From NCBI GenBank assembly GCA_964509765.1, contig CAZDYI010000088.1:1-7825 (forward strand): a DNA stretch of 7,825 nucleotides. The letters are read 5' to 3'. Both the position numbers and the translations under genes were made by a program. Origin of the DNA: CAZDYI01 sp964509765 (GTDB lineage Bacteria > Pseudomonadota > Gammaproteobacteria > Tethybacterales > Tethybacteraceae). How positions within the stretch are numbered: position 1 is the first letter of the stretch; every line of letters begins with the position of its first letter. Below the pieces are notes generated by a model that was not told the DNA's origin, did no database searches, and saw only the letters and a list, made by a program, of their open reading frames with translations. Shown one piece after another: positions 1-6,294 of the stretch.

Positions 1-801
1 TGCGCCCCGCGTTGTGACATAGGCGGCGCGGACATGGCTTCCTCATTGGTTCCGTCAACGGCGATTGCCTGGCAGGAGGTGCACTGGCAGTCGGAATTCG
101 GAAGATTGGGGATCGCCGTCGAGGCCGGGATTGACGGAGACCCGGCCCCGTCCTTCGCAGGCGGGAAGATGTTCCTCGCAACAGGCTACGGCGATTCCTT
201 GCTTCGCCTCGAGGCAGGGCTGCTAGACGAGAGCGAGACGTTCATGGGCAGCAGTTTCGGCGGGGCTCTTGCGGTCGGAGCAGGGCAAGGACAGTACCTG
301 AGCGCCAGGCTCGGGACGAGAATCAGCGCAGGTGCGTTGAGCGCGAGCTACACAGCGGGGCGGGGCAGGCCCGGGGCTGCCGCCGGCAGTTACGTCGCAG
401 ACGTCACGCCGGTCGACTACGACGGTTACCGCCTGGCATACGGCGCGGATGACTGGGAGCTGCACTACACCGTTCCGCTTGCGGCGACCGGAGGCGGAAT
501 GCGGATCGAGTCGGTCGGCGGTTACACAGGCGCGAACGGAGACTGGTCGATCGTCAGCGACGGCCACGGCGTCGCGGTTGCGGGCAAGCCCTCTACCGAC
601 GGATGGGAGTACCGCACCGACAGCCACTGGGTCGACTTCGGCGCCGGAGAGAGGGAGCGCCGCATTGGGCTTGCTGTGACCGAGCCGCTGGGAACATGGG
701 ACGTCCTGCTTGCTGTCGAGCATGTCTCGAACAGCCCCCGCCGTTCGTTCGCAGGAGACGAGGTCAGAGCAGCGGTGGAGATCAGCCTGCTCGGCGATTG
801 A
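1..801 (+). CDS. Protease copy A, 3' end: C-terminal beta domain of an S8 autotransporter-like lipoprotein protease (partial)
   Basis: The frame is open from base 1, so the gene enters from the left and only its last 266 residues are visible. Although an ATG occurs at 34, aligning with copies B and C shows that codons 1 and 5 are the two cysteines of the CX3C motif at the protease/C-terminal junction, so ATG 34 is internal. The rest is the roughly 250-residue C-terminal domain: SSLVPS, then TFMGSSFGGALAVGAG, YDGYRLAYG, DWELHYTVPLAATGGGMR, YRTDSHWVDFGAGERERR and EHVSNSPR, ending in EISLLGD. Alternating hydrophobic and small residues in short segments fit a beta-barrel such as an autotransporter translocator. 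That is an inference, because the chain ends in Asp and not an aromatic residue. No catalytic residues lie in the window; the protease identity comes from the paralogs. Copy B follows 87 nt downstream on the same strand. Confidence 0.9.
   Translation, partial: CAPRCDIGGADMASSLVPSTAIAWQEVHWQSEFGRLGIAVEAGIDGDPAPSFAGGKMFLATGYGDSLLRLEAGLLDESETFMGSSFGGALAVGAGQGQYLSARLGTRISAGALSASYTAGRGRPGAAAGSYVADVTPVDYDGYRLAYGADDWELHYTVPLAATGGGMRIESVGGYTGANGDWSIVSDGHGVAVAGKPSTDGWEYRTDSHWVDFGAGERERRIGLAVTEPLGTWDVLLAVEHVSNSPRRSFAGDEVRAAVEISLLGD
451..510 (+). repeat. Near-identical DNA patch shared by copies A and B (first instance)
   Basis: These 60 bases match 3301-3360 at 58 positions; the mismatches are at 483 and 498. 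The first 32 bases are identical, including third codon positions. Flanking sequence on both sides diverges more, and the homologous stretch of copy C is clearly more different at silent sites. The patch encodes the DWELHYTVPLAATGGGMR block of the C-terminal domain. It suggests recent gene conversion between A and B, or unusually strong constraint. Confidence 0.7.
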
Positions 802-827
802 GTCTGAATTCAAGCAAATAAAATCGC

Positions 828-850
828 GGTTCGACCCCAGCGGTTGAACC
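828..850 (+). other. Short inverted repeat in the A-B gap
   Basis: GGTTCGACC at 828-836 pairs with GGTTGAACC at 842-850: nine base pairs with one G-U wobble around a 5-nt loop. It lies in the 87-nt non-coding gap between copies A and B, just after an A-rich stretch (814-824). The 3' arm is followed by TGTTGCCC and not a T-run, so it is not a textbook intrinsic terminator. It could be a weak terminator, an RNA-stabilising hairpin or a 5'-leader structure for copy B. The gap shows no other gene. Confidence 0.35.
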
Positions 851-888
851 TGTTGCCCAAGTCCGGACAACAAGGTCCCGCTCCTTGA

Positions 889-3651
889 TTGTTGCAATTT
901 AAGCCAGTCAACGCCCGTCTTGCCGCCAAGGCACTGCTGGCGCTTGCCGCAACGCTGCTCATTTCAGGTTGCGGCGGCGGAGGTGGGCTGGCGAGCACCG
1001 GACCCCCTGATCCTGATCCTGGCCCGGGCATGCCGCCGATGGATCCGGAGCCTGATCCGAATCCTCCTGGTCCCGTGATGCCGCCGGCGCCTCCCGACCC
1101 AGATCCGCCGCCGATGGTTCCCGTGCCCGATCCTGATCCGGATCCCGGACCCGTGATGCCACCGATGCCTCCTGACCCGGATCCGCCTCCTATGGTTCCG
1201 GTGCCCGATCCTGATCCTGATCCCGGACCTGTCATGCCTCCAATGCCCCCTGACCCCGGTCCGCCCCCGATGGATCCGCCGCCTGATCCAGATCCACCGG
1301 ACCCGGGACCCGGCATGCCTCCGATGGACCCGGGTCCAGGACCGGACCCTACGGATCCCGTTCCGACCGAGCCGCAGATCCCCAGGACCCTGGACACGGA
1401 CTACGTCGCGGCCGCGGCGATGCGCAGCACGTTCGAGGCCATCAACTACGACCTGAACATGGGCCAAGCCGGCCGGGGCGTCAAGATCGCCGTCCTGGAC
1501 ACGGGCATAAGGACCGACCATCCCGCGCTCGCGCAGCGGGCCGTGTCAGTACCCCGACCGTTGCCGAGCGACCTGGTTAATCCGGCCGGAAGCGACGCAG
1601 AGGGCCGGCTGGACCACGGGACGATAGTCTCGGCGATGGCCGGCGGCAGGATCGACAAGACGGCGTACGGCCCGGCTTACGAGGCAGCACTGGAGTACGT
1701 GTGCTGCCTCGAAAGCACAGACAGGGACTACAACGAGGCGGTCAGACATCTCGGCGAGGATTCCGACGCCTTTGTGGTCAACCATTCCTACAACTCGGTA
1801 ATCTCACAGCGCTTGCGCATCAATGATGTTGCGCAGTGCAGGCTGATCGTGCAGCCTCCTACTGCCTGCGTTCCGGGGGCGGAGATCGAGATTCAAGCCC
1901 CGGTGCACTTTGCAGGCACTTTGGATCCCGTTACTGAACTGAATCCGCTTCACAAGGCTTGCGTGGATCCGGACAGCGCCGATGAGCGCATGTGCGTGTT
2001 TGCTGCCGGCAACGACGGCTTCCACTTCGACGGACAAGTCGAGCATCCCAACAGGAACTACAGGATGCAGATGGGAGACCTGCTCGATGCGGGCTACACC
2101 TTCCTGTCCGAGCCCGACAGGGCGGCGCTTGCATCACGGCTGTACCGACGAGGGTCCTACCCGAACCTTCCCGGGGAGAGGCCGCAGTTCTTGGGGCACC
2201 ACATCTCCGTGGCGGCGCTGGACGCAAGGGACGTGATAACCCCCTACTCGAACGGATGCGGCGAGGCCATGAACTACTGCCTGTCCGCCCCGGGCAACAT
2301 CCCCCTTGTGCTGTGCGACACCTCTGCCGACGGGTTCTGCGGCGGAACGACTAGCGGCACCTCGCTATCCGCGCCCCTGGTCGCAGGGGCGGCGGCCCTG
2401 CTCAAGTCGACCTATCCCAACCTGTCGGCGCCGGACGTGGTCACGATCCTGCTCACCACGGCAACGGACCTGGGAGACGACGGTCCGGACAATGTCTACG
2501 GAATGGGCAAGTTGGACGTGATGGAAAGCCTGCGCCCGCAGGGGGATGAGATGTCGTCGGCAGGCGAGACCCTGGCCGACACCGCCATCGCCGCCGGCCC
2601 GGTGCTGGACGCGGCGCTCGCGAGGTCCGGAGCGACCTTCGGGATGTTCGACATGCACGGGCGCCCCTACCTGCACAAGGTCGCAGGGCGCACAAATGGC
2701 CGGGGCGCGGAAGCCGTCTCCGGAATGCTGCTTGCGGAGTCGGAGCGCATGGAGCTTGGGCTGGAGCGCAGGATGGGCCTGGCAGGTGCGGAAAGCGGAA
2801 TGCTTCCGTGGACGGCAAGAGCAGTTCGGTTTGCCTCAGGGATTGATATCTGCCGTTCCGGCTGCTCCTCAGGAAGCGGTACTCGTCCGCCATCCCTCGT
2901 GCCGTCGTCGTCGGTCGCCTGGCACGAGCATCACCTGCGCACGGACTCCGGCAGCATTGGCTTCGCCATCGATGCCGGGCACGACGGGGACTCGAAGATG
3001 TCCTATGCGAGCGGGAAACTGTTCCTGGCCAACGCCCTGGGCCCGGCGTTGCTGCGCATCGAGGCCGGGGTCGTCGACGAGACCGAGACGTTCATGGGCG
3101 GCGGCTTCGGCGGCGCGCTTGCGGTAGGCGCGGGAAGGTCGGGCGTGCTGAGCGCGCGGCTCGGGATGCCGCTCGGCGACAAGGCACTCAGCGCGGGTTA
3201 CTCCCTGGGCAAGACTCGGTCCGGCGGGGCGCAGGGCAGTTACGTTACAGAGGTGAGCGATGTTGTGTACGACGGCTACCGACTTGCCTACGGCGGAGAG
3301 GACTGGGAGCTGCACTACACCGTTCCGCTTGCTGCGACCGGAGGCGGGATGCGGATCGAGTCTGTGGCAGGCTACTCGGGAGAGAGCGGCGACTGGTCGA
3401 CAGTCGAGACTGGCGCCGGCGTCGAAGTCATCGGCGAGTCCTCCGCGAGGGACTGGGAGTACCGCACCGACAGCGACTGGATCGACTTCGGCGCGGGGGC
3501 GAGGGAGCGCCGCCTCGGGTTCACCGTGTCCAGGCCGCTCGGCGCCTGGGAAGCGACGCTTGCGGTCGAGCATGTTGCGAACAGCCCCTGGGAGTCCCAC
3601 ACAGGCGACGAGATCCGCGTCGCGGCCGGAGTCCGGCTTGGCCTTGACTGA
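889..3651 (+). CDS. Protease copy B: S8 subtilisin-like lipoprotein with Pro/Asp stalk and autotransporter-like C-terminal domain
   Basis: This 920-residue protein is predicted to be a surface-anchored serine endopeptidase. A signal peptide ends in the lipobox LLISGC (lipidated Cys28), followed by a Gly run and then a Pro/Asp-rich stalk (about 38-163) found only in this copy. After IPRTLDTDY comes the S8 domain: Asp204 (AVLDTGI), His243 (LDHGT), oxyanion Asn375 (AAGND) and Ser492 (GTSLSAP), so the active site is complete. Ten cysteines lie in this domain, including a vicinal pair at 272-273. A linker with RPYLHKV and a CX3C motif (655/659) lead to the C-terminal domain (about 669-920). No I9-type propeptide is visible. 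Start: TTG at 889 follows an in-frame stop at 886 and no ATG precedes the lipobox; TTG 892 is equally possible. The only Shine-Dalgarno-like sequence is AAGG at 872-875, which is far away, so initiation looks weak. The 3' end overlaps copy C. The fold of the C-terminal domain is inferred. Confidence 0.95.
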   Translation: MLQFKPVNARLAAKALLALAATLLISGCGGGGGLASTGPPDPDPGPGMPPMDPEPDPNPPGPVMPPAPPDPDPPPMVPVPDPDPDPGPVMPPMPPDPDPPPMVPVPDPDPDPGPVMPPMPPDPGPPPMDPPPDPDPPDPGPGMPPMDPGPGPDPTDPVPTEPQIPRTLDTDYVAAAAMRSTFEAINYDLNMGQAGRGVKIAVLDTGIRTDHPALAQRAVSVPRPLPSDLVNPAGSDAEGRLDHGTIVSAMAGGRIDKTAYGPAYEAALEYVCCLESTDRDYNEAVRHLGEDSDAFVVNHSYNSVISQRLRINDVAQCRLIVQPPTACVPGAEIEIQAPVHFAGTLDPVTELNPLHKACVDPDSADERMCVFAAGNDGFHFDGQVEHPNRNYRMQMGDLLDAGYTFLSEPDRAALASRLYRRGSYPNLPGERPQFLGHHISVAALDARDVITPYSNGCGEAMNYCLSAPGNIPLVLCDTSADGFCGGTTSGTSLSAPLVAGAAALLKSTYPNLSAPDVVTILLTTATDLGDDGPDNVYGMGKLDVMESLRPQGDEMSSAGETLADTAIAAGPVLDAALARSGATFGMFDMHGRPYLHKVAGRTNGRGAEAVSGMLLAESERMELGLERRMGLAGAESGMLPWTARAVRFASGIDICRSGCSSGSGTRPPSLVPSSSVAWHEHHLRTDSGSIGFAIDAGHDGDSKMSYASGKLFLANALGPALLRIEAGVVDETETFMGGGFGGALAVGAGRSGVLSARLGMPLGDKALSAGYSLGKTRSGGAQGSYVTEVSDVVYDGYRLAYGGEDWELHYTVPLAATGGGMRIESVAGYSGESGDWSTVETGAGVEVIGESSARDWEYRTDSDWIDFGAGARERRLGFTVSRPLGAWEATLAVEHVANSPWESHTGDEIRVAAGVRLGLD
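1066..1299 (+). repeat. Three 78-bp tandem repeats encoding the Pro/Asp stalk of copy B
   Basis: Units start at 1066, 1144 and 1222 and are 26 codons each. Each begins PGPVMPP, continues with PPDP(D/G)PPPM and ends in an acidic Asp-Pro run. The first two differ mainly at one residue (Ala/Met) plus silent changes; the third is more degenerate. Partial units with PGPGMPPMDP flank the array on both sides (near 1021 and 1300), so the repeat was probably once longer. Copies C and D have only a short linker at the equivalent place. The encoded segment should be extended and unfolded, acting as a stalk between the lipid anchor and the protease domain. Confidence 0.85.
3301..3360 (+). repeat. Near-identical DNA patch shared by copies A and B (second instance)
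   Basis: This is the partner of 451-510, with 58 of 60 bases the same. It lies in the C-terminal domain of copy B. The match decays on both sides, as expected of a short conversion tract. Confidence 0.7.
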
Positions 3652-6097
3652 AACAGGATCGCCGCCGCCGCATTGCACCAGCTCCGCGCTGCGCGCATGC
3701 GCGGTCTGCCTTGTCGTCCTGCTCTCTGGATGCGGAGGCGGGGGCGGCGGGGGCAGCGCGGTCCAGGCGCAGCCCGAGCCCCCGCCTCCGATACCGAGGA
3801 CCCTGGAGACGGACTACGTGCCGTCCGACCTTGTGGAGGGGGTCTTTTCGCAGATCAACTACGACTGGAACGAAGGCGATGCCGGAACCGGCGTGAAGGT
3901 GGCGATCATCGACGCCGGGATCAATCCTGACCACCCCACTCTTGCCGAAGGGATGGTCAGCACTCCGCTGACGGTGACGACCCCGCTGTTTCCGACCAAC
4001 ATCAACCACGGAACCTTCGTCGCGATGGTCGCAGGGGGGCGGATAGGCAAGACCGCGTACGGCGTGGCCTACGGCTCGGACATCGAGTTCCTGTGCTGCG
4101 TGGTGACGGGCGAAGAGCAGGATGCCATAGACGCGGTCGACTACCTGGGGGAGACGTCGGACGCATTCGCGGTCAACAATTCCTGGGGCTTCATTGAGCG
4201 CCGGACTTATCGGAACGAGAAAAAGGACAACTGCCGCTCGACGCTGGTCCGCGGTAATCCGATAATCTGCGACGTGAGCCACTTCCAGTTCCTTTCCCCC
4301 AGCGGCAGCCTTGAGTACCTTGGTGAGGCTCGATTGCTCAAGGCCTGTGTGGACCCTGACAATGCCGTCGTGAACAGGCAGGACGGCACCAAGGAGAGGC
4401 TGTGCGTGTTTTCCGCAGGCAACTTCGGGCTGCACATGGAAGGTGAAGTGTACGGAAACGTCCTTTTCTACGAGTACTGGTTCGATGTCATTGACCTGAT
4501 CGGCGCCGAGTCTCCTCTGTCGGACGCGGAGAGGGATGAGTTCGAGATCAGGCTGTACGAACGCACGGGCCTCAACAACCTGCCGGAGCTCAACGACGAC
4601 TTCGCAGGCCACTACCTGATCGTGGCCGCCCTGCAGGACGGAGTGGACCTCCTTGCCGATTACTCGAACGGCTGCGGGGAGGCGAGGCTGCATTGCCTTT
4701 CCGCCCCGGGAGACCTGCCGTACGAGCTTTGCGCGACAGACCCGGTCAGGGTGTGCGACGGCCTGAGCGAGGGAACGTCCTACTCCGCGCCGCTCGTCAC
4801 AGGAGCAGCGGCCCTGCTCAAGTCGACCTATCCACACCTGTCCGCGCCGGACGTAGCGTCGATCCTGCTGGGGACGGCAGAGGACATCGGGGCCGAGGGG
4901 CCGGACGATGACTTCGGGATGGGGAAGCTGGACGTGCTTGCAAGCCTGCAGCCGGTAGGCGTAAAGCTGACCTCGGCAGGAGAGTCTCTGGCAGAGACCG
5001 TCATAAATGCGGGCACGTCGCTGGGGCCGGCCCTCGCGAGGAGCGCCGCGAGCTTCGGCATGTTCGACTCCTACGAGCGCCCGTACCTCCACCGGGTTGC
5101 TGATCGGGTCTACCAGCGCGGCTCGGGCGGCGTCACGACTGGCTTCCTGCAGGACTCCGCGGCCTTGGTGGCGGCAGACGCAAGGCTGCGGATGGGGCTT
5201 GCGGGAACGGGGCAGACGCGCGCTCCCGCTGAGGTGTCCCTGCGCAGGTTCGGAGACGACGCGAGCCTGCGGATTGACTCCGGCTTCGAGCAGTGCGATC
5301 CCGGTTGCCTGTCGAGAGGCGACGTCAAGGCTAGCTCGCTGGTTCCTTCGTCGGCGCTGGCTTGGTCCGAGCATCACGTATCGGTTCCGTTCGGCAGGAT
5401 GGGGACCGCTGTCGAGGTCGGTTTCGCTGACGACGCGAAAGCCGGCTTCACAAGCGGCGGCCTGTTTTACGCGGGTAGGCTCGGCGAAGCCTCGCTGTTG
5501 CGCATCGAGGCCGGAGCGCTCGCGGAGCGCGAGACCTTCATGGGCAGCGGCTTCGGCGGGGCGCTCGAGCTCGGCGCGGGCAGGGGGCGGTACGTCAGCG
5601 CGCAGCTTGGGGCGGATGTCGGCATTGGCGCGTTAAGCGCGAGCTACATTCTCGGCAAGGAGCGCGCAGGCAGGGCGGTTGGCAGCCTGGTCGCCGAGGT
5701 CTCAGATGCGACTTACGACGGCTACAGGATCGCCTACGGAGGAAAGGGCTGGGAAGTCCACCACACGGTGCCGCTCGCGGCGACAGGCGGCGGGATGCGC
5801 ATCGAGTCGGTCGGCGGCTACACAGGCGAGAGCGGCGACTGGTCCATTGTTGACACGGGCGGCGGCATAGCGGTCCACGGCTCCGCGTCGCAGGACGGCT
5901 GGGACTACCGCACCGACAGCCACTGGGTTGACTTCGGCACTGCGGACAGGGAGCGCCGTACAGGGTTCGTCCTCAGCCGCCCGTCCGGGGCCTGGGACTC
6001 GGTGTTCGCCATTGAGCACGTCTCGAACAGCCCGCGTGAGGTCCGCGCCGGCAGCGAGGCCAGGGTTGCGGTGGGGCTGCGGATTGACTTCGACTGA
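3644..6097 (+). CDS. Protease copy C: S8 subtilisin-like lipoprotein with autotransporter-like C-terminal domain
   Basis: From TTG 3644 the product has 817 residues. A signal peptide ends in the lipobox VLLSGC (Cys30), followed by seven Gly and a short linker, IPRTLETDY, and the S8 domain: Asp90 (IIDAGI), His122 (INHGT), oxyanion Asn260 (SAGNF) and Ser379 (GTSYSAP). All catalytic residues are present, plus the same ten-cysteine pattern (vicinal pair 151-152). The linker ERPYLHRV, a CX3C motif (551/555) and the C-terminal domain (about 565-817, ending GLRIDFD) follow. The start is uncertain. The frame is open far upstream inside copy B, no ATG precedes the lipobox, and TTG 3644 or TTG 3638 both fit; GGAG at 3628-3631 is 6 nt before TTG 3638. 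Either way the gene overlaps the stop of copy B (3649-3651), suggesting translational coupling within a B-C operon. The upstream part of the open frame is out-of-frame copy B sequence, not real protein. Gene and family are secure; the barrel fold is inferred. Confidence 0.93.
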   Translation: MTETGSPPPHCTSSALRACAVCLVVLLSGCGGGGGGGSAVQAQPEPPPPIPRTLETDYVPSDLVEGVFSQINYDWNEGDAGTGVKVAIIDAGINPDHPTLAEGMVSTPLTVTTPLFPTNINHGTFVAMVAGGRIGKTAYGVAYGSDIEFLCCVVTGEEQDAIDAVDYLGETSDAFAVNNSWGFIERRTYRNEKKDNCRSTLVRGNPIICDVSHFQFLSPSGSLEYLGEARLLKACVDPDNAVVNRQDGTKERLCVFSAGNFGLHMEGEVYGNVLFYEYWFDVIDLIGAESPLSDAERDEFEIRLYERTGLNNLPELNDDFAGHYLIVAALQDGVDLLADYSNGCGEARLHCLSAPGDLPYELCATDPVRVCDGLSEGTSYSAPLVTGAAALLKSTYPHLSAPDVASILLGTAEDIGAEGPDDDFGMGKLDVLASLQPVGVKLTSAGESLAETVINAGTSLGPALARSAASFGMFDSYERPYLHRVADRVYQRGSGGVTTGFLQDSAALVAADARLRMGLAGTGQTRAPAEVSLRRFGDDASLRIDSGFEQCDPGCLSRGDVKASSLVPSSALAWSEHHVSVPFGRMGTAVEVGFADDAKAGFTSGGLFYAGRLGEASLLRIEAGALAERETFMGSGFGGALELGAGRGRYVSAQLGADVGIGALSASYILGKERAGRAVGSLVAEVSDATYDGYRIAYGGKGWEVHHTVPLAATGGGMRIESVGGYTGESGDWSIVDTGGGIAVHGSASQDGWDYRTDSHWVDFGTADRERRTGFVLSRPSGAWDSVFAIEHVSNSPREVRAGSEARVAVGLRIDFD

Positions 6098-6138
6098 GTC
6101 TCTCGCATCATTTGGAGAGCGGCTGTTTCGAATGCGAT

Positions 6139-6167
6139 TTGCGCCACGTAATCTTCCGTGGTAGACT
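6139..6167 (+). promoter_or_regulatory. Candidate sigma-70-type promoter for the leader and copy D
   Basis: TTGCGC at 6139-6144 and TAGACT at 6162-6167 are separated by 17 nt. The -35 matches the consensus at TTG only, and the -10 at four of six positions. It lies in the 152-nt gap between copies C and D, about 80 nt upstream of the leader start, and would give a transcript start near 6174. A dyad (CCACG at 6144-6148, CGTGG at 6157-6161) sits in the spacer and could be an operator. This is a by-eye match only; copy D could also be read through from copy C, since no clear terminator follows it. Confidence 0.35.
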
Positions 6168-6232
6168 AGGGCGGATGCCTGCTCAGAAATCCTTTTCCGG
6201 GCTGTCGAAACCACCTCGTCTTGCTGACGCAC

Positions 6233-6239
6233 AAGGAGG
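6233..6239 (+). promoter_or_regulatory. Strong Shine-Dalgarno sequence of the leader ORF
   Basis: AAGGAGG is a near-perfect anti-16S match, ending 10 nt before ATG 6250. It is the best ribosome binding site in the window. It points at the small leader ORF and not directly at copy D, whose ATG at 6291 is over 50 nt away. Confidence 0.7.
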
Positions 6240-6249
6240 CTTTCCGACC

Positions 6250-6294
6250 ATGACCAATACCCCCCCCCTCTTGGTTTCCTTGATCAGGAAATGA
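6250..6294 (+). CDS. 14-codon leader ORF with a C9 tract, overlapping the start of copy D
   Basis: The ORF encodes MTNTPPLLVSLIRK and its TGA (6292-6294) overlaps the ATG of copy D (6291-6293) as ATGA. It has the AAGGAGG at 6233-6239, while ATG 6291 has only an AGGA that touches it too closely to work well. The likely role is translational coupling: ribosomes finishing the leader restart on copy D. It carries nine consecutive C (6260-6268), so slippage would change the outcome. An alternative is that the C tract has a sequencing error and that the real protein starts at 6250, since one extra C puts both in one frame. I recognise no known leader peptide family. Confidence 0.45.
   Translation: MTNTPPLLVSLIRK
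6260..6268 (+). repeat. Homopolymeric C9 tract in the leader of copy D
   Basis: Nine consecutive C, the longest homopolymer I see in the window, lie 22 nt before ATG 6291. With nine C the leader ends in the ATGA overlap. With eight it would end at TGA 6281-6283, before the ATG. With ten it would run in frame into copy D, adding MTNTPPPLGFLDQE ahead of its Met. Tracts of this kind are known slippage sites in Gram-negative surface genes; nalP of Neisseria is switched by a poly-C tract. Confidence 0.9.

Noticed and set aside
798..824. Possible promoter for copy B (TTGAGT, 15-nt spacer, TAAAAT)
   Set aside because: The -10 is good, but the -35 is poor, the spacer is short, and the first hexamer overlaps the stop codon of copy A. 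It is not strong enough to annotate.
810..1397. Gly/Ser-rich - strand frame that looks like a structural repeat protein
   Set aside because: It is the complement of the Pro/Asp repeat of copy B, which sits in a frame with a lipobox and a protease domain.
3260..3643. N-terminal extension of copy C back to 3260
   Set aside because: This stretch is the coding sequence of copy B read in another frame, has low-complexity Ser/Arg/Pro composition and would bury the signal peptide inside the protein.
2869..3678. Long - strand open frame opposite the C-terminal domain of copy B
   Set aside because: A similar - strand frame appears opposite copies A and C at the homologous place, which reflects the shared codon pattern of the + strand genes and not a conserved antisense gene.
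3521..5377. Long open frame (618 codons) on the - strand opposite copies B and C
   Set aside because: It lies antisense to two clear protease genes, has no recognisable domain or signal peptide, and is rich in Arg as expected of the complement of GC-biased codons. It is a shadow frame.
6100..6119. Inverted repeat CTCTC/GAGAG after the stop of copy C as a terminator
   Set aside because: The stem has only 5 bp with a 10-nt loop and no T-run follows, so it does not support an intrinsic terminator.
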